From: Chenopodium formosanum | Lineage: Eukaryota; Streptophyta; Magnoliopsida; Caryophyllales; Amaranthaceae | DNA: 64,000 nt | Assembly (NCBI GenBank): GCA_024500155.1 | Contig: CM044856.1 | Span: forward strand, 52,142,303-52,206,302 | Direction of reading: 5' to 3' | Program-made: the position numbers and the translations under genes | Part shown: in pieces, positions 56,660 through 64,000 of the stretch | How the letters are laid out: each line of letters starts with the position of its first letter | How positions within the stretch are numbered: position 1 is the first letter of the stretch | Notes under the pieces: generated by a model | The model's database searches: none | What the model was told of the DNA's origin: nothing | Seen by the model: only the letters and a program-made list of their open reading frames with translations

Positions 56660-59138
56660 TGACAGGCTATAGTCGTATCACCTAATCAAAAGTAATTCCT
56701 AAATCCTCTAACTAATGTAGATAGGGAAGTAGGGTCGAATCCACAGAGAAACGAGTCTTTCTATTCCTAATTAATTAATATAATCTAGATTATGAAGTAC
56801 ACAAAATATAATGATCGAAGGAAACTAAACTACGAAGATTGAGAATAAGGAGAAGACATAATAATATTTCAGGGTAAAAAATAATAATCAATCATCAATG
56901 CATACATTAATCAGATCATAAAGGGTTTTCGCTACGTATTACAATCACACAATTAATTTATCGGTATTAAATCTCATCTCTCGAATCTCGACTTAACCAT
57001 TTATAAATTAAACTGCCTATTGAAACTAAACCTAAACATCAATTCTCATCTTTCGAATCTCGAATTAATATTATCAAACTCGTGCATAAAAGATCTGCGC
57101 AAATCTAGTCACAGAGCATTAAATCAATCAGTAGGAAATTAATCTAGCATTGATAATCAACAACAATAAATTACCCCTTCATATTATTTATGGATCCCCA
57201 CAAACCCAAGAAATGAAACTACTCACACATAATTAAATCTTAACAAATCAAAGCAATAAAACAAGACATGATCAAAGGAATAAAACAAATAACTAAGATT
57301 AAGAGAAGAGAAATCGTTACCAAAGAAATCTGGAATTAAGAATAGAGTTAAGAACAAAGAATAAGAGAGAGAAACTAACCTAAAAGCTAAGTAGAGAGAG
57401 AAAATCTAAGAAAGAATTAAGAAAGAGTAAAATGGTGTTTTTTTCAACTCGCTTAACGGAAAAGTATCTATAACTATATACTAAAGGCGAAACCAAACAT
57501 GACACGTGTCAACTTTTGGTTAAAAATTTTTCCGCCAAAACTTTTATTTATTTTTTTTTTTTGCTTTTTGGTTTTTTGTCAAAAAATCTTCTTAGAAAAG
57601 ATTTAATATACGTAATACAAAGTATAATATTTTCATTCCTTTCTTACAAAAATAATACTTTTTCCTTCCAAAATAATCATTATGTTTCTTCCTTATATAT
57701 TATACTCAAATATTAATTATTTCATTATTTGATATGTTAAGTATCTTTAATTATATGTATAATTTTGGTTTCCTATCTTTATCTAATAACTACATATTGT
57801 AACATTATGAATTTATGATGCAACCGATGTTTTATTTTATTAAGCATACAATACAATTTTTTAATTAAAGATTAAATAAACAAACCTGTCAGATTTATAT
57901 ATACATTTATTTTTTTGGATAAAATAAAAAATACTAAGTATGTAGGTAGATTTAAACATATATCATAACTTTTTAAGTATTTAAAATAGGAATTATATGG
58001 GTTAAAAAGTATTCTTTTTATATAATATTTTTGCATCAATACACCACGGGTTTTATGTTACACCACATGCCCAAAATATTACCACGGGAAATCTTATTGT
58101 GATATTATCTATGCGATAATATGACCTTTTTTTTTAATTATATTTTCACATTTTAAAAGTGGTCAATTTTATATGGAAGAAGAAAAAAAAAGATGTATAT
58201 AGAGATATTGTAGATGGAAGGCTAGCTATATACATATATATATAATTATTATTTGTTTGTCAGAAAGAAAAATAGTGCAGAGTTTGTTGTGAATTTTAAA
58301 ACACTAATAGTCAAAAGACTATTTTTACAAAACTCATTTTGTTAATAAGCTCTTTGTACTTTGTTTGATTTTTCGTATTTTATTTTAGTAAATATTAGAA
58401 ATAATAAGAAAATAAATATATCGTAGTTAAATGTTTCATGTGGTTTAAAATACTTTTTGACAATTTAATTTTTGAAATTAAATACAAATTATTATGTTAC
58501 AAGAACTAACGATAATTATAATATATTGTTACACCGATAAAAATTACTGTGCATAGCACGGGAACTAGCCTAGTTTATACTAAGCAAGAATCCTAAACTA
58601 AAACAAACTTAAACGACGCTAATCGTCTCCTAACAATAACATGCGCCCGATCGGGCGTGTCTTTTTCCCTCGGGTATACTTCCTCGCGCCCGGCCGGGGG
58701 CGAGTTCGTGCGCCAGCCTTGCTTCCCTCGCCTGGCCGGGCGTGCCTCCTGGTGCCAGCCTCTTTGGCAGGGCGGCACTCTTGGGCCACTATTTGGACTT
58801 CGATTGGACTTCAATTCTTCGGGCCAATCTGGATTTCCTCTTCGCGTCTTGAATACTTGGTCCAAATGCCCCCACTTATATCGAGCCCTTAATTACCAGT
58901 TCGATGGCTCTAACCGGCCCTGGGCTATAGAAACTGGTCCTGCTTCTCCAATGCTCGTAATTACTCCATAATAGCTCAGGAAAATGATCTAAAAGTGCAA
59001 ATCCCCGCAAAAGTCAACAAAATCTACGAAAACATTAGAAAACACCAATTAGTAATAAAAGTGGCTCTAAAGAGCCAAAAACACTACTAATTATGACCAA
59101 GGGACGGGGGTAAAACAGTATATAAATCGGACATATCA
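56660..59138 (-). repeat. 3' LTR of a second Athila-type element, carrying a Helitron
   Basis: The plus strand reads TGACAGGCTATAG to GGACATATCA. On the minus strand the LTR therefore starts TGATATGTCC, directly after a purine tract. AGTAGGGTCGAATCCACAG near its left end is typical of Athila-type LTR ends. Without the Helitron (57467-58573) the LTR is about 1.37 kb. A perfect palindrome CGCCCGATCGGGCG lies at 58644-58657. GTAGT at 56655-56659 should be the target duplication; the other copy is outside the window. Confidence 0.85.
57467..58573 (+). mobile_element. Non-autonomous Helitron, 1.1 kb
   Basis: Starts TCTATAACTATATACTAAAGG after an A and ends CTGTGCATAGCACGGG, a short hairpin, then AACTAGCCTAG before a T. 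This is the A|TC...CTRR|T arrangement without target duplication that defines Helitrons. The interior is AT-rich with no Rep/helicase. It sits inside the Athila LTR. Confidence 0.85.
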
Positions 59139-59158
59139 AACTCCCCCAAGCCAAACCT
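59139..59158 (-). other. Polypurine tract of the second Athila-type element
   Basis: The minus strand reads GTTTGGCTTGGGGGAGTT immediately before the LTR start TGATATGTCC. Related strings occur at 60136-60155 and 60738-60751. Confidence 0.8.
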
Positions 59159-60829
59159 TTGCTTGTCCCTAAGCAAAGATCTCATCAATGAATAAATAAA
59201 TATGCTTCACCCCAAAAAGTAAAATCAAGCACAAACAATTCAAGGTAAATCCAACAAACATGCTTCAATGTCAATCAATCAAATCCATTCAATTACCCTT
59301 ATTCCCTAACAATTGTAAAATACAGCAAACCACAAGAGCATATAGAATTCAAGACTAGTGCTCACACACTCAACTCTCATTTATGTGGCGAGTAAAAGAT
59401 GTACTCGCTCGATCGCTCTCCAACCAACCTCTTTAATGTGAACAATGCCCTCCCAACTCACACTCTCGTGTGTTTAAAGCAATGAACGCTCAACCTACTA
59501 GTCAACTTGAAATATGTCAAATCATAACTTGCATTGATAAACAACACTTTTACATTCATACAACTCTATGCACAAAGGTCAGAAGGTCTTTAAAGCTTGT
59601 AATGTAAGGCTAGGGTAAAGGGTAGGAATCATTTTGCAACAAGTGAGAGAAAATCTATGCTTAAGGGAGCAAATCCTAGTAAAACCCATGATCAAAATAA
59701 ATGATAATCAACATCTCTTACATAACTAACCCTAACAAAAATCCACCTAATACAACTCCAAACAATATAAACAATCCCAACTCTTACAATTTCACTCATA
59801 AGATATAATAATAAAGAACTGTAGTGAATAAACAAACTTTATTTCCAAATTTGAATTTTTCATAGAAGCTAAAAACTTTTTTCTTTTCATCAACCTCCAA
59901 CTAGAACATTTGAACATTGAGCAATTTTTTTCCTTTTTCTTTTTGTTTCTTTCTGTTGAAGTTCACTTATTTTTCTTCACTTTTTTTTCATAACATCATA
60001 CTTTATTTTTTCACAAAGATATAACTTTCAAACTCATCAAAAATAAACATGATAAAAAACAAATAGCTTCTCAAAACCCACCCAAATTGTGCAAATAATA
60101 AGCACACTACAAACTCCCTCGCCTCACTCACTATTAGCTCCCCCCAAGCCAAGCTTGGGACTAGTAACCAATGGGGAAAAATAGGCTTGTAATGTGGCAA
60201 ATAAACAACAAAAAGTCAAGGCAACAACATGGGTAGCAAGAAGGGAACAAATGTATCTACAATCATCTGAAGGCCACCTAAAAGAATAAATGCCTTTGTC
60301 CTCCACAATGTGCATAATAATGAATCATACAAACATTACTTATAGTTGCAAATCAATACTCAAATTCATTGACATACCAAGAACTAACACACATTCCTAA
60401 CCAAATCAACTAGTCAAGCACTATATTCACAAGTAGTTGGGAAAAATTGACGCATGTTAAGGTTTCTAGGCAACTAACACATCAAATCATGATAAACTAA
60501 TCCATAATATTTATCATCGATAACCAAGAATCAAAACAACTTTCTCAAGTAAGGGGCACAGGGAAGCATGATTTATAATTCATTGGAACGTATTTTTGAT
60601 TTTTTTTTTTTTAATTTTTTTTTGTATTTTTCATATATAAGAAAGAAATAAAATTAACCTAGAAAGCAATAAATCTAAACTAACAAAACACACTAAAAAT
60701 AAAAGAAAAGAGAAAAAGAAATATACCAAATCCAAAATCTCCCCCAAACCAGAATCAGACAATGTCTTCATTGGCTCGGGAACTAGCCCAGCATAGCTAA
60801 TCCTCATCCATTTTTCCGAAACCTCCACC
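59159..60829 (-). other. 3' untranslated region of the second Athila-type element
   Basis: Between the env-like gene end and the purine tract. AT-rich with poly-T stretches, no domain. The 60-65 residue open frames at 60003-60315 are not supported. It contains two more purine-tract-like strings. Confidence 0.6.
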
Positions 60830-62117
60830 TCAACTGCCACCTACACCACCTGCACCGGAAGAGCTACCACAAAAATAATCAGCATGAAAACTCCCCCCCG
60901 CCGGTCCTCCGAAAGGAATGTCCAGGACGTACCCATGAAATGCAAAATAGTCAGTATAAATGCCATGGGCAGTGGGATACCTATCGTATCCCTGGGGTGG
61001 AGGCTGAAACCAGTCAAGGTAGATTGCATCGTCGGTAATGTTGCTCCGACGAGCATAATCATCGTACATAGGGTAGAGAGCTCTACCCTGATTCCTCTCA
61101 AGGTACCCTAACCTATGGTCAATGGAGCCTACCATCCTCCTAAGGTTAGTATGGGAATGCTCGATACGTCCTAAAGCCTGACCTATACTCTGAAGGTCCC
61201 AAACTGGGTTAGAGTCAACATGGGGGACGGAGTGAGACATGCAAGGTGCAGAAAATGCTACCTCGGGCTCAGGCTGGGGTGGTTGAACTGGTGGTGGTAC
61301 TGGTGGTGCTTGCCCCCTAGCGTTGGCAACTTAAAGGTCGTACGTGTAGGATGCTTGCCCGGGGGGGAAAGGTGGTCAAGTCAGGACTAGGTAGGTAAAA
61401 GATGGGCAAAGGCTGCTCAGTCCCAATCCTAATACACCAGTGGGGTGTCTGCTCACTGTCCAGTCGTACCCACCCCAAATCCTTAAAATACCTAGCAGTC
61501 ATTTAGGTATCGGGTCCACAGTTGGTCAGTTGGTGGGGTCCACTCTCAACAAAACCGGCCTTTTTCACTACTATTTGAGTGATAAGGCCTCCTATACGAA
61601 TGGGGGTGCGAGACTGGGTACTGGTTGTGGCATGTCTGCTAAGTTGGTGGATGATGTACCTACCCATGTTCAGTTTCCCAAACCCATACACATAGTGTCC
61701 TATAACAGCTAGTTCGTTGGTTTGGGTGTAATGGGGCTCGTTCTTAGCCAGAAAACACAAACCCGCAAATCTTTGCCAGATTTTTGGGATATGGTGATGG
61801 TTAGGTTTTGTACTAGCATGTTGAGGGTCAAGGGTAGGCAAACCGGTCAGAGCATGATAAACATCACCCATTTTGTAATCAGCATGCCATTGGAATGGTA
61901 ATTCAGAATTCAATTCAAACAATTTACAAAATTCAACATATGTTAAACTAATATTCCAATTGTTCAATCTAAAATATAAATTCGGCCCATTTATACTATT
62001 TACAACTTTCAAAGAAGACAACAATTCAAAAGTTAATTCACGGCATGCAGGATAGTGCATATCAACGAATGTTCTCATTCCTATGTCATTCAAAAATCGT
62101 TTAACAAAATCATACAA
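60830..62117 (-). pseudogene. Athila ORF1 / env-region protein, broken
   Basis: Minus-strand reading: MYDFVKRFLNDIGMRTFVDM, then HYPACRELTFELLSSLKV, matching the YPTY..LT.EFLSSF start of the Athila ORF1 family. It continues with LTYVEFCKLFEL, HHIPKIWQRFAGLCFLAKNE, and GRYIIHQLSRHATTSTQSRT (62117-61503). An in-frame TAA at 61505-61503 interrupts it. The frame continues from 61502 to 61317, where an extra C in a seven-base run near 61355 shifts it. The tail resumes in the next frame with a proline-rich part (QAPPVPPPVQPPQ) and DYFCGSSSGAGGVGGS at 60830. Function is unknown; it lies in the position of an env gene. No clear membrane segment is seen. Confidence 0.8.
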
Positions 62118-62500
62118 ACCATAAGTTTCTAAAGTAGGGCGGTGTAACCACCGTGAAGGAATTACCTCGCGCCCGGTTAGGTGTTCTAGCCGTTCCTTTG
62201 CTCATAGCTAGCAATACGAATCGTTACCCAGTAGGGGAGTTGTAAATCCGGGTCGTACTCCTCCGTCGAGCTAGAACTCCTTCATAAAATCGATCGAGCC
62301 CTCTTTGAAGACATAGTAAAAATGGGTATGAAAAATAATTTGAGTGGGATTTGGAAATTTTTATATAAGATTGAAGAGGATAAAGAGAGGATTAAAAATA
62401 TGTAAAAATATTTGGATTTGGGTGAGAAATGAAGATAAAATCTTAGAGAGAAGGTAGAGGATATAAGGTTTTAGAGAGAGAAAGTTATGGAGGAAAAAGA
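62118..62500 (-). other. Upstream part of the Athila ORF1 region
   Basis: Probably the N-terminal part of the ORF1 frame and its leader (minus strand). Short frames only, AT-rich from 62330. No domain recognised. Confidence 0.35.
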
Positions 62501-62511
62501 ATAAGAATGAT

Positions 62512-62552
62512 AAAAGAAAGAAGAAAGAAGAAAGAAGAAGAAGAAGAAGAAG
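62512..62552. repeat. GAA/AAG microsatellite
   Basis: Imperfect GAAAGAA then (AAG)n units next to the GC-rich palindrome cluster. Confidence 0.85.
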
Positions 62553-62862
62553 GTCGGGCGTCTCGCGCCTGGTCGGGCGGCCTATCGCCCGATCGGGCGA
62601 TCTGGGTTGTATTAAGAGCTGCTCTCGCGCCAGGTCGGGCGGGCAATCGCCCGATCGGGCGATCTAAAAGCCCAGTTTTCTTCTACTCTCGCGCCCGATC
62701 GGGTGATCCAGTGCTTAAATTTTCATCTCTTCTCGCGCCCGGTCGGGCGAGATTCGCCTGATCAGGCGATCGAAGATGTCCGTATACAACGAGTTTCGCG
62801 CCCGGTTGAGCGAACCCGATTTTTTTCAACCCCGATCTCGCGCCCGATCGAGCCCGAGGCTA
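62553..62862. repeat. Cluster of GC-rich palindromes CGCCCGATCGGGCG
   Basis: About eight CTCGCGCCxGGTCGGGCG or ATCGCCCGATCGGGCGAT motifs occur in 300 bp. The 18-bp palindrome is perfect at 62584-62601 and 62646-62663 (62 bp apart). A variant TCGCCTGATCAGGCGA at 62754-62769 differs at two symmetric positions and is again perfectly palindromic. The same core occurs once in the LTR (58644-58657). The 84-residue open frame here is a by-product. Role unknown. Confidence 0.8.
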
Positions 62863-63014
62863 ATTTTACGAATTTTTTACTTTCTTCTTTTCTTCAATTT
62901 TTTTTGGCTAACTCTTTTCCTTCAAACCTGTACAAACTCATAAAACTCATTAAATTCCCTCATCTCTCCTCTCATAAGAAAAAGAAAGAAAAACTAGTTT
63001 AAAAAGCATTAAAA

Positions 63015-63060
63015 TACGGGTTGCCTCCCGCAAAGCGCTGGTTTATCTAGGTCCCGCACG
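63015..63060 (-). other. Conserved Athila 3'-region landmark
   Basis: The minus strand reads GACCTAGATAAACCAGCGCT, followed by TTGCGGGAGGCAACCCG. AGCGCTTT..GGGAGGCAACCC is a recurrent sequence in plant Athila/Tat elements after the polyprotein gene. Here it follows the protease gene at a distance of only about 600 bp. Confidence 0.6.
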
Positions 63061-63300
63061 ACCTTCTTACCAAGTAAAAGAATTGGGATCCTTGACAAGA
63101 CGCTTGGTCGGGTGGTTTCTCACCCGGTCGAGCGGTGTTTAGGCCACGACGCGGTTTCTTGACGTAACCTGTGGGACGCCAATTCACTTATCTGGTGGAT
63201 CCTCCTTGACTTGGACTGGGGGTTCTTCAATCCGAAAAACTAAAAATCCCTCTTCGATCGAGGATTGCTTCAAATTGTCACTGTATTTAGCACTTGCAAC

Positions 63301-64000
63301 TCAATCTGGCAGAACACTTACCGTAGGCTCAATTTCCACAACTTGTTTGATTGATTCCACGTTTTCGTCCTCAAAACCAAGACCAACAGTGTAGAGGGCT
63401 CTTTCTATTGCATCCACTTCCTTCTGCCATTTGTCTATCTCATTTGAAAAGGATGCAACACAAGATACCGCCTCCAAGGGATCTTTTACAAGAGCTTGGG
63501 GCTTGTTAGAAATAGTTTGAACCACATTAACACTAAAGCACTTCTCCTCTATCATGGAGATTTTAGGGGTATTATTAAAATTAAAAATAATTTTATCGTT
63601 CCCTATTGATAGTGTTTATTTGCCACTTCTCACATCTATAATTACTCCTGTAGTGTTAAGGAATGGTCTACCCAAAATAATTGGAGTTTGCATATTCTCA
63701 GCCAAATCAAGAACAACAAAATCAACAGGTATATAAAATTTATCTACTCTAACAGAAACTTCCTCTAAAACACCTAAAGGGTATTTTAAAGAACGGTCGG
63801 CCATTTGTAGAGTAATATTAGTAGCTTTTAATTTACCCATATTTAACTTGGAACACACATATAATGGAATAACACTAACGCTAGCACCCAAATCACACAA
63901 TGCATTATCAATCGTTAGATTGCCAATATGACAAGGGATAAAAAAAACTACCCGGATCTTTTAATTCAGGTGGAGATTTATTTTGAAGTACGACACTACA
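63301..64000 (-). pseudogene. Athila aspartic protease of the second element, running out of the window
   Basis: The minus strand reads MCDLGASVSVIPLYVCSKLNM (active-site DLGA), then LQMADRSLKYPLGVLEEV, KFYIPVDFVVLDLAENMQT and PIILGRPFLNTTGVIIDVRSGK, where a TAA interrupts at 63618-63616. The frame continues (IGNDKIIFNF, MIEEKCFSVNVVQT) to a stop at 63301. The first protease part and gag lie beyond 64000. No RT motif follows before the 3'-region landmark at 63060. Confidence 0.85.

Noticed and set aside
60003..60315. Minus frames of 63-65 residues with hydrophobic stretches as a possible env transmembrane part
   Set aside because: They lie after the stop of the ORF1 frame in AT-rich DNA, are in a different frame, and overlap a purine-tract-like string.

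Overview
This is plant nuclear DNA, most likely from a eudicot, and almost all of it is nested transposable elements. I see no intact host gene, no tRNA or rRNA gene, no CRISPR array and no bacterial-type operon. The plant assignment rests on a CACTA DNA transposon with TNP2, TNP1 (Transposase_24) and Ulp1-type genes; Ty3/gypsy elements of chromovirus, Athila and Tat type; a Ty1/copia remnant; a Helitron; Tourist-like MITEs; and a decayed plant LRR receptor kinase. The species cannot be named from what I see.

Layout. 1-662: AT-rich left flank. 666-15810: a structurally complete 15.1-kb CACTA element (3-bp target duplication ATG) with genes on the minus strand: TNP2 transposase, a TNP1-like gene and an Ulp1-like protease, all broken. 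A 4.5-kb array of 490-bp higher-order tandem repeats appears to sit in the last Ulp1 intron. 15814-21099 and 30702-about 33531: the old host locus, with scattered MITEs and exons of a class II LRR receptor-kinase pseudogene on the plus strand. Its catalytic-loop exon is split by a CRM-like chromovirus (21100-30701, minus strand, target duplication GAATA). That chromovirus was later hit by a 3.55-kb CACTA-type element (24332-27884, target duplication AAT) and by a 331-bp MITE inside one LTR (30000-30330).

32398-53738: a head-to-tail tandem duplication of 10.7 kb (copy 1 32398-43084, copy 2 43085-53738). Each copy holds host sequence, an Athila-type LTR fragment, a copia RNase H/LTR remnant, a foreign LTR piece, and the 5' part of a plus-strand Athila element (LTR, PBS, gag) whose LTR contains a collapsed Tat element with 66-bp and 32-bp tandem repeats. 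Only copy 2 continues into the Athila protease (to 55554). At 56660 a second Athila-type element on the minus strand is inserted. It has its LTR (with a Helitron inside), an Athila ORF1/env-like pseudogene and a protease that runs to the window end. In both Athila elements no reverse transcriptase or integrase lies between protease and 3' region.

Relative order of events, inferred from nesting: kinase decay; chromovirus, copia and Athila insertions; the Tat insertion and its collapse, both before the 10.7-kb duplication because both copies carry them; later point changes in each copy. The second Athila element and its Helitron cannot be ordered against the duplication, because they lie outside it.
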